Positions 46,192-53,530 of a stretch of DNA of 64,000 nucleotides are shown one piece after another. Source of the DNA: Pseudonocardia broussonetiae (lineage in GTDB: Bacteria > Actinomycetota > Actinomycetes > Mycobacteriales > Pseudonocardiaceae); assembly GCF_013155125.1 (NCBI RefSeq), contig NZ_CP053564.1:6951501-7015500 (forward strand). Direction: 5' to 3'. The first letter of the stretch is position 1. The number at the start of each line of letters is the position of its first letter. A model generated the notes under the pieces. It saw only the letters and a list, made by a program, of their open reading frames with translations. It had not been told where the DNA came from and did not search any database. A program made the position numbers and the translations under genes.

Positions 46192-47295
46192 ATGACACGC
46201 GTCCACCGCACCGACGCGCCCATGGCCGACGGCCGCACGCTGCGCTACTATGACGAGAGCCCCGGGCGCGTGCCGCCGCCCGACACCCGCGACCTGCCCG
46301 TCGTCGAGCACGGGTCGGTGATGCGCTTCGACGTGCTCACCGGCGAGTGGGTCACGATCGCCGCGCACCGCATGAACCGCACGTTCATGCCGCCCGCCGA
46401 CCTGTGCCCGCTGTGCCCGACGAAGCCCGGGCACGAGGCGTCGGAGATCCCGTCGGACCACTACGACGTCGTCGTGTTCGACAACCGCTTCCCCTCGTTC
46501 GGCGAGGGCAGCGCGCCCGTGCCGCCCGAGGTCGACGCCGACCCGCTGTGGCCGCAGCGCCCGGCCACCGGCACGGCCGAGGTCGTCTGCTTCACCTCCG
46601 ACCACACCGCCGCGTTCTCCGCGCTGCCGGTGGAGCGGGTCCGCACCGTGATCGAGGCGTGGGCCGACCGCATCGCGGAGCTGTCGGCGCGCCCGGGCGT
46701 CGAGCAGGTGTTCGCCTTCGAGAACCGCGGCGTCGAGATCGGGGTGTCGCTGCAGCACCCGCACGGGCAGGTGTTCGGCTACCCCTACGTCACGCCCCGC
46801 ACCGCGCAGCTGTTGAACCGCGCGGGCTCGCACCGCCAGCGCACCGGCCGCGACCTGTTCGACGACGTCCTGGCGAGCGAGCGCAAGGCCGGCACCCGCG
46901 TGGTGGTCGACGGCGAGCGCTGGACGGCGTTCGTGCCCGCCGCCGCGCGCTGGCCGGTGGAGGCGCACCTCGTGCCGCACCGCCCGGTGCCCGACCTGGC
47001 CGCCCTCGACGAGGACGAGCGCGCCGAGCTGGCGGTGGTCTACCGCGACCTGCTCGGGCGCGTCGAGCGCTACTTCGGCCCCGGAAGCGAGGACCCGCCC
47101 TACATCGCGGCCTGGCACCAGGCCCCGGTGCACACCGGCCGCGACCTCACCCGCCTGCACCTGCAGCTGTTCTCCCTGCGCCGGGCGCCGGGCAAGCTCA
47201 AGTACCTGGCCGGGTCGGAGTCGGGGATGGCGGCGTGGCTCAACGACGCCTCGCCGGAGCGGATCGCGGAGCGGCTGAGGGAGGCGGGCCCGTGA
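46192..47295 (+). CDS. galT: galactose-1-phosphate uridylyltransferase
   Basis: The 367-residue HIT-superfamily enzyme has the catalytic motif SLQHPHGQVFGYPY (HxH near 184-186) and a zinc-type site in DLCPLCPTKPGHE near 64. PVEAHLVPHRPVPDLAAL near 261 is also present. It transfers UMP from UDP-glucose to galactose-1-phosphate. It lies 40 bp after the DeoR gene. Its stop is followed at once by a palindromic element that pushes galK about 50 bp away, although actinobacterial galT and galK usually abut. Confidence 0.94.
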   Translation: MTRVHRTDAPMADGRTLRYYDESPGRVPPPDTRDLPVVEHGSVMRFDVLTGEWVTIAAHRMNRTFMPPADLCPLCPTKPGHEASEIPSDHYDVVVFDNRFPSFGEGSAPVPPEVDADPLWPQRPATGTAEVVCFTSDHTAAFSALPVERVRTVIEAWADRIAELSARPGVEQVFAFENRGVEIGVSLQHPHGQVFGYPYVTPRTAQLLNRAGSHRQRTGRDLFDDVLASERKAGTRVVVDGERWTAFVPAAARWPVEAHLVPHRPVPDLAALDEDERAELAVVYRDLLGRVERYFGPGSEDPPYIAAWHQAPVHTGRDLTRLHLQLFSLRRAPGKLKYLAGSESGMAAWLNDASPERIAERLREAGP

Positions 47296-47296
47296 C

Positions 47297-47341
47297 CCGT
47301 GAGCGGCAACGAGTGCCAGAGCACCGATATCCACTCACGGG
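47297..47341. repeat. palindromic element between galT and galK
   Basis: The outer arms CCCGTGAG (47297-47304) and CTCACGGG (47334-47341) surround GCAACGAGTGCCAGAGC. Read on the minus strand it shares GCTCTGGCACTCGTTGCC plus the CTCACGGGT border with the element at 53474-53517. It occupies almost the whole galT-galK gap. Confidence 0.85.
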
Positions 47342-47350
47342 TGGTGCCGC

Positions 47351-48430
47351 GTGAGCCGCTGGTCCGCACCCGGACGGGTCAACCTCATCGGCGAGCACGT
47401 CGACTACGCCCAGGGCCTGTGCCTGCCCTTCGCGCTGGCCGAGCGCACCGTCGTCGAGGCCGCGGTACGCAGCGACGGGCGCTTCACCGCGCGCAGCGAC
47501 GCCGAGGGCGGCGGGGTCGACCTCGCGCTCGACGACGTCGGCCCCGGCTCGCCGGCGGGCTGGGCCGGGTACGCCGCCGGCGTGCTCTGGGCCCTGCGCG
47601 ACGCCGGGCACCCCGTCGGCGGGATGGACCTGACCGTCACCGCGACCGTCCCGCTCGGCGCCGGCCTCTCGTCCTCGGCGGCGCTGGAGTGCGCGGTGGC
47701 CGTGGCCGCCGACGAGCTGTTCGGGCTCGGCCTGCCCCGCGACGAGCTCGCGCGCGCGTGCGTGCGCGCGGAGAACGAGGTCGTGGGCGCGGCCACCGGC
47801 GGCATGGACCAGGCCGCGGCGCTGCTGTGCACCGCGGGCCACGCGCTGCTGCTCGACACCCGCGACGGGTCGACGCGCCAGGTCCCCTTCGCCCCCGCCG
47901 ACGACGGGCTCGCCGTCCTCGTCATCGACACCCGGGTGCGCCACGACCTCGCGGACGGGCAGTACGGGGCGCGGCGCGCGGCCGTCGAGAAGGCCTCGGC
48001 GGCGCTCGGCATGCCGAGCCTGCGCGACGCCACCCCCGCCGACCTGGAGGGCCTCGACGCCGACCTGCTGCCACGCGCGCGGCACATCGTGAGCGAGATC
48101 GCGCGGGTCGGCGAGGTCGTCGCCCTGCTCGACGCCGGACGGCTGCGCGACATCGGCCCGCTGCTCGACGCCTCGCACGCCTCCCTGGCCCGCGACTACG
48201 CGGTGTCGTGCGCCGAGCTCGACCTCGCCGTCCAGGTGGCCCGCGACGCCGGGGCGCTCGGCGCGCGGATGACCGGCGGCGGGTTCGGCGGCTCGGCGAT
48301 CGCGCTGGTGCCGGTCGAGCGGATCGACGCCGTCACCGACGCGGTACGGGCGGCGTTCGCCCGGGCCGGGCTCACCGCACCCGAGGTGCGCACGGCCGAG
48401 CCGAGCGCGGGCGCCGGCCGCGACGACTAG
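47351..48430 (+). CDS. galK: galactokinase
   Basis: The 359-residue GHMP kinase has the galactokinase signature GRVNLIGEHVDYAQG near 8, the ATP-binding PLGAGLSSSAALE near 99 and the C-terminal MTGGGFGGSAIALV near 306. It phosphorylates galactose to galactose-1-phosphate for GalT. The GTG start lies just beyond the palindromic element that interrupts the operon. Its stop overlaps that of the converging OsmC gene by 4 bp. Confidence 0.94.
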   Translation: MSRWSAPGRVNLIGEHVDYAQGLCLPFALAERTVVEAAVRSDGRFTARSDAEGGGVDLALDDVGPGSPAGWAGYAAGVLWALRDAGHPVGGMDLTVTATVPLGAGLSSSAALECAVAVAADELFGLGLPRDELARACVRAENEVVGAATGGMDQAAALLCTAGHALLLDTRDGSTRQVPFAPADDGLAVLVIDTRVRHDLADGQYGARRAAVEKASAALGMPSLRDATPADLEGLDADLLPRARHIVSEIARVGEVVALLDAGRLRDIGPLLDASHASLARDYAVSCAELDLAVQVARDAGALGARMTGGGFGGSAIALVPVERIDAVTDAVRAAFARAGLTAPEVRTAEPSAGAGRDD

Positions 48431-48825
48431 TTGAGCACCTCGCCCGCGTGCTCCACCGACGTCCGGATCTGGAACGACGGGCGCAGCATCATCGTCAGCT
48501 CCGTGCGTTCCAGGGCGTCGGCCAGGCGGTGGGCGTCGGCGGTGCTCAGCGAGAACGGCAGGACCACCCGCCGGTAGAACAGGGTGGGCGGGCCGGCGTC
48601 GAGGGTGACGATCACCTCGACGTCGCCGATGTCGCCGTCGCGGGCCAGGTGGGTGCGCGCCGACATCGCGCTGCAGGCCGCCAGCGCGCCCGTCATCAGC
48701 TCCAACGGGGTCGGCCCGGCCGCCTCGTGGTCGACGACGACGGAGTGGCCGCCGAGGTCGAGCACGACCGGCCCGGACGGGGTGATGCGGGCGTCGGCCG
48801 CGGCCATCGGCATCTGCATGGTCAT
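48427..48825 (-). CDS. OsmC-family protein lacking the resolving cysteine
   Basis: The 132-residue OsmC/YhfA-type protein has GPTPLELMTGALAACSAM near 38-54, giving the first catalytic Cys (C51). It contains no second Cys; the position expected to hold the resolving Cys of peroxidatic OsmC or Ohr proteins (in ALERTELTMML near 104) has Thr or Leu. It may therefore bind or reduce hydroperoxides by a one-Cys route or not be a peroxidase at all. It is the last gene of a redox-flavoured operon, coupled to a tiny repeat-encoded ORF upstream by an ATGA overlap. Confidence 0.85.
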   Translation of the reverse strand: MTMQMPMAAADARITPSGPVVLDLGGHSVVVDHEAAGPTPLELMTGALAACSAMSARTHLARDGDIGDVEVIVTLDAGPPTLFYRRVVLPFSLSTADAHRLADALERTELTMMLRPSFQIRTSVEHAGEVLN

Positions 48826-48917
48826 GGCTGCTCCTGGGTCGTGCGGGCCGGGGTCGTGCGGGCCGGGGTCGTGCGGGCCGGGGTCGTGCGGGCCCGGGTC
48901 GTGCGGGCCCGGGTCAT
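48822..48917 (-). CDS. possible 31-residue micro-ORF encoded by a 15-bp tandem repeat
   Basis: The frame starts with an ATG that overlaps the stop of the histidine kinase (ATGA) and ends with a TGA that overlaps the OsmC start (ATGA). It reads MTRARTTRARTTP and continues with further ARTTP repeats to TQEQP. The dual 4-bp overlaps are exactly how genes are joined elsewhere in this operon, which suggests translation, at least for coupling. The protein is low-complexity and may have no function of its own. It is too short for normal gene finders. Confidence 0.4.
   Translation of the reverse strand: MTRARTTRARTTPARTTPARTTPARTTQEQP
48836..48915. repeat. 15-bp tandem repeat, five full units and one partial
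   Basis: Units of GGGTCGTGCGGGCCG (the last two ending CCC) start at 48836, 48851, 48866, 48881 and 48896, followed by a partial unit. The period is a multiple of three, so the minus-strand frame stays open. It lies exactly in the gap between the histidine kinase and the OsmC gene. Confidence 0.92.
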
Positions 48918-50347
48918 ACGAGCGCCTCCGTGATCGGCAGGCGCACCTGGAACCGGGTGTCCCCCGGCTGCGAGACGACGGCGATGTCGCCGTGGTGGCG
49001 CGACACGACCACGCGGTAGCTCACGTCGAGCCCCAGCCCGGTGCCCTTGCCGACGCCCTTGGTCGTGAAGAACGGCTCGAAGATCCGCTGCCGCACCTCG
49101 GGCGGGATGCCCGGGCCGGAGTCGCCGATCTCGACGAGCACGCGGTCCTCGTCGCGCGAGGTGCGCACCGTCAGCGTGCCGGAGCCCCCCATCGCGTCGA
49201 CCGCGTTGTCGATGATGTTGGTCCACACCTGGTTGAGCTCGGCCGCGTAGGCCGGGATCGGCGGCAACGAGCGGTCGTAGTCGCGGACGATGCGCACGCC
49301 GCCCTCGCCCGTGCCGTCGGCGGAGGCGAGCTTGCGGCCGAACATGACGAGCGTGGCGTCGAGCCCCTCGTGGACGTCGACGAAGCGGAACGGCGCGCGG
49401 TCCATCTGCGAGTACTGCTTGGCCGCCAGGACGAGGTCGGAGATGCGACTGGTGGCGTCGGTGATCTCGCGCAGCAGGCTCTCGGTCTCGACGGTGTAGG
49501 CGAGCCAGCGGATCGCGCCCTCCAGCACCGCCGGGTCGGTCGCGGTGCGCACGGCGTCGAGGTCGGAGACCTCCAGCCCGCCGGCGACGAACACCGGCGC
49601 GAGGTCCCAGCCGCCGCTGATGCCGGCGTCGTCGAGCCAGTCGCCCAGCTCGTCCTCGCGGTCGGAGGTCTCGATCGGCGAGAGCGGCGGGGCGTGGCGG
49701 ACCTTCTTGACGAACTCGTCCTGCGCCATCACCAGCTTGTGCAGCTGCGGGCCGGCGATCCGCCCGTCGGCGATCATGGCGAGCTTGTTGCGCATGCCGG
49801 TGACCTTGTCGCGCAGGGCGTCGGCGGCGCGCCCGGCGGCCGCGGCCGGGTTGTTGAGCTCGTGGGTGAGCCCCGCCGACAGCTTGCCCAGCGCGAGGAG
49901 GCGCTCGCGCTCGGCGGTGATCTGCCCGCCCTTGCGCAGCCCGAGGATCATGCCCTCCAGCAGGTGCACCGCCATCGGGAACCAGCGGCTGAACTCCGCG
50001 GCGAACTCCCGGGCCGGCAGCGCGAGCACGCAGCAGTCGGTGACGGCGCGGACCGACGCCGGGTAGGTCCGCGCGCTCTCGTCGTCGAGGTAGAACTGGA
50101 CGGCCCCGAAGTAGACCCCGCGGTGGTCGGTGCGGGTGGTCTCCACGGGGTCGCCGGCGATCACGCGGCTCATCGCGACGGTGCCGGCGTGCAGGACGTA
50201 GAAGCAGTCGGCCGGCTCGCCCTCGACGACGATGTCGTTGCCCGCGGCCACGTCGACCTCGTCGGCGTGCTCGGACACCCACGCGAGCTGCTCGTCGGAG
50301 AGCGCCTCGAACAGGAACAGCGTCCGCAGGTCGGCCCGGGTCGTCAC
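48914..50347 (-). CDS. histidine kinase with N-terminal cNMP-binding-type domain
   Basis: The 477-residue soluble kinase has a cyclic-nucleotide-binding-type beta-roll at about residues 8-125 (IVVEGEPADCFYVLHAGTVAM). A DHp helix carries the phospho-acceptor His in LSAGLTHELNNPAAAA (H162), and an ATPase domain has NIIDNAVDAM near 373, DSGPGIP near 403 and FTTKGVGKGTGLGLD near 425. No transmembrane helix is present. The GTG overlaps the stop of the response-regulator flavoprotein by 4 bp, so the two are cognate partners. The N-terminal ligand may be a nucleotide or a redox cue. Confidence 0.9.
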   Translation of the reverse strand: MTTRADLRTLFLFEALSDEQLAWVSEHADEVDVAAGNDIVVEGEPADCFYVLHAGTVAMSRVIAGDPVETTRTDHRGVYFGAVQFYLDDESARTYPASVRAVTDCCVLALPAREFAAEFSRWFPMAVHLLEGMILGLRKGGQITAERERLLALGKLSAGLTHELNNPAAAAGRAADALRDKVTGMRNKLAMIADGRIAGPQLHKLVMAQDEFVKKVRHAPPLSPIETSDREDELGDWLDDAGISGGWDLAPVFVAGGLEVSDLDAVRTATDPAVLEGAIRWLAYTVETESLLREITDATSRISDLVLAAKQYSQMDRAPFRFVDVHEGLDATLVMFGRKLASADGTGEGGVRIVRDYDRSLPPIPAYAAELNQVWTNIIDNAVDAMGGSGTLTVRTSRDEDRVLVEIGDSGPGIPPEVRQRIFEPFFTTKGVGKGTGLGLDVSYRVVVSRHHGDIAVVSQPGDTRFQVRLPITEALV

Positions 50348-52017
50348 TGCTCCGCCAGGTAGCGGTGCACCAGCGTCACCGCCATCGCACCCTCGCCGAC
50401 CGCCGACGCCACCCGCTTGACCGACTCCGACCGCACGTCGCCCGCCACGAACACCCCGGGCACGCTGGACTCGAGGTGGTAGGGGTCGCGGTCCAGCGTC
50501 CAGCCGGGCGGCGGGCCGCCGCCGTGGGTGAGGTCGGGGCCGGTGGGGACGAAGCCGCGGGCGTCGCGGACGACGACCCCGTCGAGCCAGTCGGTGCGCG
50601 GCGCGGCCCCGATGAACACGAACATCGCGCCCGCCTCGACCGTCTCCTTCTCCCCCGACGTCCGGTCCGACAGCACCAGGCGCTCCAGGTGCCCGTCGCC
50701 GCAGGCCTCCGCGACCTCGGTGCCGGTGCGCACCACGACGTTGTCGATCGCCTCGAGCTGCTTGATCAGGTAGTGCGACATCGACGCCTCCAGGTTCGGT
50801 CCGCGCACCAGCACGGTGACCGATCGCGCGTGCCGGGAGAAGAACACCGCGGCCTGCCCGGCGGAGTTGGCACCGCCGACGATGTAGACGTCCTGCCCCG
50901 CGCAGGCCGGGGCCTCGGTGGCGGCCGAGCCGTAGTAGACGCCGCGGCCGGCCAGCTCGGCGACGCCCGGGGCGTCGAGGCTGCGGTAGGCGACGCCGGT
51001 GGCCAGGACGACGGCGTGCGCCGCGATCTCCGACCCGTCGCCGAACTGCACGACGCGGGCCGAGCCGCGCACCTCCAGCGCCACGACGTCGCGCGCCGTC
51101 AGCACCTCCGCCCCGAACTTGGCGGCCTGGCGCCGCGCCCGGTCGGTGAGCTGCGCGCCCGAGACGCCGTCGGGGAAGCCGAGGTAGTTCTCGATCCGGG
51201 AGCTCTGCCCGGCCTGCCCGCCGGTGGCCTGGCGCTCGACCAGGACCGTCCGCAGCCCCTCCGACGCCCCGTAGACCGCCGAGCCGAGCCCGGCCGGGCC
51301 GCCGCCGATGACGATGAGGTCGTAGAAGTCGGTGGCCGGGTCGACGGTGAGCCCGCACGCCGACGCGATCTGGGCGTCGGTGGGGGCGCGCAGCGCGGTG
51401 CCGTCGACGGTGATGACGACGGGCAGGTCGTCCGCGCCCGCGCCCGCGGCGTCGAGCAGCCGGGCGCCCTCGGCGTCGTCGCTGCTGTACCAGCGGTAGG
51501 GCACGGCGTTGCGGGCCAGGAAGTCGCGCGCGGCGAACGACTCGGCCGACCACCGGTGCCCGACCAGCCGGATCTCGTCGACGGGCCGCTGGCCGACCGC
51601 GCGCCAGGTCTCGATGAGCGCGTCGACGACGGGGTAGAGCTTCTCCTCCGGCGGGTCCCACGGCTTGAGCAGGTAGTGGTCGACGTCGACGACGTTGATC
51701 GCCTGGATCGCGGCGTCGGTGTCGGCGTAGGCGGTGAGCAGGGCGCGGCGGGCGTGCGGCGCGATGTCCATGGCCTGCTCGAGGAACTCGATGCCGTTCA
51801 TCCCGGGCATCCGGTAGTCGGCGAGGATCGCCGCGACGGGCTCCCCGCGCAGCACCAGCTCGCGCAGCGCCTCGAGCGCGTCGGCGCCCGACTCGGCCCG
51901 GACGATCCGGTGGTCCTGGCCGTAGCGGCGGCGCAGGTCGCGGGCCACCGACCGGCTCACCCCGGGGTCGTCGTCGACCGTCAGGAGGACGGGCTTGCTC
52001 ACGGTGGGTTGGGACAC
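50344..52017 (-). CDS. response regulator fused to thioredoxin-reductase-like flavoprotein
   Basis: The 557-residue protein has a receiver domain (about 8-130) with acidic pocket D15/D16, phospho-acceptor D67, T95 and K118. A glutaredoxin-like segment (about 155-230) follows, then a two-Rossmann flavoprotein related to thioredoxin reductase (IVIGGGPAGLGSAVYG near 244; VYIVGGANSAGQAAVFF near 375; VAGDVRSESVKRVASAVGEG near 525). The redox-active CxxC of true thioredoxin reductases is missing (GSAATEAPACAG near 355). No DNA-binding domain exists, so the output of the two-component pair is probably flavin chemistry. The architecture is known as a fused regulator/disulfide-reductase family, but its function is obscure. 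Confidence 0.9.
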   Translation of the reverse strand: MSQPTVSKPVLLTVDDDPGVSRSVARDLRRRYGQDHRIVRAESGADALEALRELVLRGEPVAAILADYRMPGMNGIEFLEQAMDIAPHARRALLTAYADTDAAIQAINVVDVDHYLLKPWDPPEEKLYPVVDALIETWRAVGQRPVDEIRLVGHRWSAESFAARDFLARNAVPYRWYSSDDAEGARLLDAAGAGADDLPVVITVDGTALRAPTDAQIASACGLTVDPATDFYDLIVIGGGPAGLGSAVYGASEGLRTVLVERQATGGQAGQSSRIENYLGFPDGVSGAQLTDRARRQAAKFGAEVLTARDVVALEVRGSARVVQFGDGSEIAAHAVVLATGVAYRSLDAPGVAELAGRGVYYGSAATEAPACAGQDVYIVGGANSAGQAAVFFSRHARSVTVLVRGPNLEASMSHYLIKQLEAIDNVVVRTGTEVAEACGDGHLERLVLSDRTSGEKETVEAGAMFVFIGAAPRTDWLDGVVVRDARGFVPTGPDLTHGGGPPPGWTLDRDPYHLESSVPGVFVAGDVRSESVKRVASAVGEGAMAVTLVHRYLAEQ

Positions 52018-52165
52018 GCGGACTCCCCAGACGACGTTCGACGGACGCGGCGGTGCGCGCGACGCTGCACGCCGAGATCGAACCTACCCCGATCCGGGGC
52101 GGGGGCGGTCGGGCGTCGGGAGGCGCTGGTGTTCTCCCGGCGGAGTCGACTGACTGGCGGGAGGG

Positions 52166-52927
52166 TCAGGCGGTGCGCGCGACGGCGAAGACCCGGCGGA
52201 ACGGGAACCAGGTCGTGCCGTCGGGGCGGGGCGGGTAGGCGCCGCGCAGCCGGGGCGCCAGCTCGTCGCGGAACCGGTCGTACTCCGCCGCGGGCAGGGC
52301 GTCGCGGACGGGGCGCAGGGCGGTGCTGCTGATCCAGCGCAGCACCGGGTCGGCGCCGGTGAGGCGGTGCAGGTAGGTGGTCTCCCAGACGTCGACCTCG
52401 GCGCCGGTGCCCGCGATCAGGTCGGCGTACGCGGCCGGCTCGGGCAGCGCGTCCCCGTCGCCGACGGCCACCGACCCGCGCCAGCGCGGCTGGTCGAGGA
52501 CCTCGCGGACGAGGTGGTGCGAGGGCGCCGAGGAGTTGCCGGGCACCTGCATCGCGAACCACGCCCCCGACGGCAGCGCCTCGAGCCAGCGCGGCAGCAG
52601 CGCCACGTGCTCCGGCACCCACTGCAGCACCGCGTTGGTGACGACGACGTCGGCGTCGGGAGCGGGCGTCCAGTCGCGGACGTCGACCAGGTCGGCGTCG
52701 ACCCCGTTCTCCCGGGCGGCCGCGACCATCTCCGGCGAGGAGTCGAGCGCGGTGACCGCGGCGCCCGGCCAGCGCCCCGACAGCAGCGCGGTGAGGTGGC
52801 CCGGACCGCAGCCGAGGTCGACGACCCTCCGCGGCTCGACAGCGCCGATGCGCGCCAGCAGGTCGTGGAACGGGCGGGCGCGGTGGTCGTCGAAGCTCAG
52901 GTAGAGCGCCGGGTCCCAGGACGTCAC
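52166..52927 (-). CDS. tam: trans-aconitate 2-methyltransferase-like SAM methyltransferase
   Basis: The 253-residue class I methyltransferase has the SAM motif VVDLGCGPGHLTALL near 37, ALDSSPEMVAAA near 60 and the Tam-type VVTNAVLQWVPEH near 92. MQVPGNSSAPSHHLVREV near 125 is characteristic of the family. Tam methylates trans-aconitate, a by-product of the TCA cycle. The GTG overlaps the stop of the upstream hypothetical gene, forming a pair with it. The substrate is predicted only by family resemblance. Confidence 0.87.
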   Translation of the reverse strand: MTSWDPALYLSFDDHRARPFHDLLARIGAVEPRRVVDLGCGPGHLTALLSGRWPGAAVTALDSSPEMVAAARENGVDADLVDVRDWTPAPDADVVVTNAVLQWVPEHVALLPRWLEALPSGAWFAMQVPGNSSAPSHHLVREVLDQPRWRGSVAVGDGDALPEPAAYADLIAGTGAEVDVWETTYLHRLTGADPVLRWISSTALRPVRDALPAAEYDRFRDELAPRLRGAYPPRPDGTTWFPFRRVFAVARTA

Positions 52928-53463
52928 GGGGCGCCCAGCCCGAGCGCCGCCGCGGCGTCGGACGCGACCTGGCGGACCGCCGCGGGGTCGGTGCCGGGGT
53001 CGGGCCGCACCTGCAGGACGACGCCGTCGCGGCCGGGCACCTTGCGCTGCACGAACCACGCGCCCCCGCCGGGCAGCTCGCGGTGGTGGCGGCTGCGGAT
53101 GGAGGCGGTGACGCGCTCCTGCACGACCTCGGGCACGCGTCCGGGCTCGGTGAGCCGGATCCGGCGCACGGGCCGGTCGGTGAGGACCACCGCTCCCCCG
53201 GCGGGCTCCTCGTCGGCCTCGACGAGCGCGATCACCCCGGCGCCCCAGACGGCCTTGCTGACGCGGTGCCAGCCGACGCGGTGCGCGCCGTCCTCGCCCG
53301 GCGTCCAGATGCCCCAGGTGGTGACGACGCAGCTCGCGCCGTCGGGCATCGGCGCGACGGCGAGGACCCGCTCGTCGGGCTCCAGCTCGCCGGTGAACCC
53401 GGCGGGGAGGTCGTCGCGGCCCAGCACCCTGCGGATCGCCTTCAGCGGATTGAGCCGGATCAT
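52924..53463 (-). CDS. conserved actinobacterial protein of unknown function near dnaG
   Basis: The 179-residue protein begins with IRLNPLKAIRRVLGRDDLP and then ELEPDERVLAVAPMPDGA, VVTTWGIW and an Ala/Gly-rich middle. The C-terminal half has ERVTASIRSRHHRELPGG and a WFVQRKVPGRDGVVLQVRPDPGTD block. The pattern suggests a PH-like beta-rich fold, but no family is firmly recognised. The ATG at 53463 is preferred over an upstream codon inside the palindromic repeat. It is coupled to the methyltransferase by a 4-bp overlap. Confidence 0.72.
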   Translation of the reverse strand: MIRLNPLKAIRRVLGRDDLPAGFTGELEPDERVLAVAPMPDGASCVVTTWGIWTPGEDGAHRVGWHRVSKAVWGAGVIALVEADEEPAGGAVVLTDRPVRRIRLTEPGRVPEVVQERVTASIRSRHHRELPGGGAWFVQRKVPGRDGVVLQVRPDPGTDPAAVRQVASDAAAALGLGAP

Positions 53464-53473
53464 CGGGAACCTG

Positions 53474-53517
53474 CCGTGAGTGGAAAAGAGGGCTCTGGCA
53501 CTCGTTGCCACTCACGG
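53474..53517. repeat. palindromic element downstream of dnaG
   Basis: The arms CCGTGAGTGG (53474-53483) and CCACTCACGG (53508-53517) enclose GCTCTGGCACTCGTTG. The core is shared with the galT-galK element at 47297-47341. The right flank CACGGGTGGCGCAGCCGC, which ends against the dnaG stop, is identical to the flank of the palindrome at 2875-2916. Confidence 0.88.
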
Positions 53518-53530
53518 GTGGCGCAGCCGC

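Noticed and set aside
41556..46238. A continuous minus-strand frame of about 1,560 codons spanning livK, the tRNA and the galactose genes
   Set aside because: Only its last part (livK) has protein-like sequence; the rest is antisense to bgaL and deoR and runs through the tRNA.
47299..47350. Short peptide frames beginning MSGNECQS at 47299 (plus) and at 53515 (minus)
   Set aside because: They are translations of the shared palindromic element, not genes; similar openings would arise wherever the repeat occurs.
48836..48915. Rho-independent terminator or regulatory RNA in the 15-bp repeat
   Set aside because: The units are direct repeats without stable inverted symmetry beyond single GGGCCC steps, and genes on both sides are translationally coupled.
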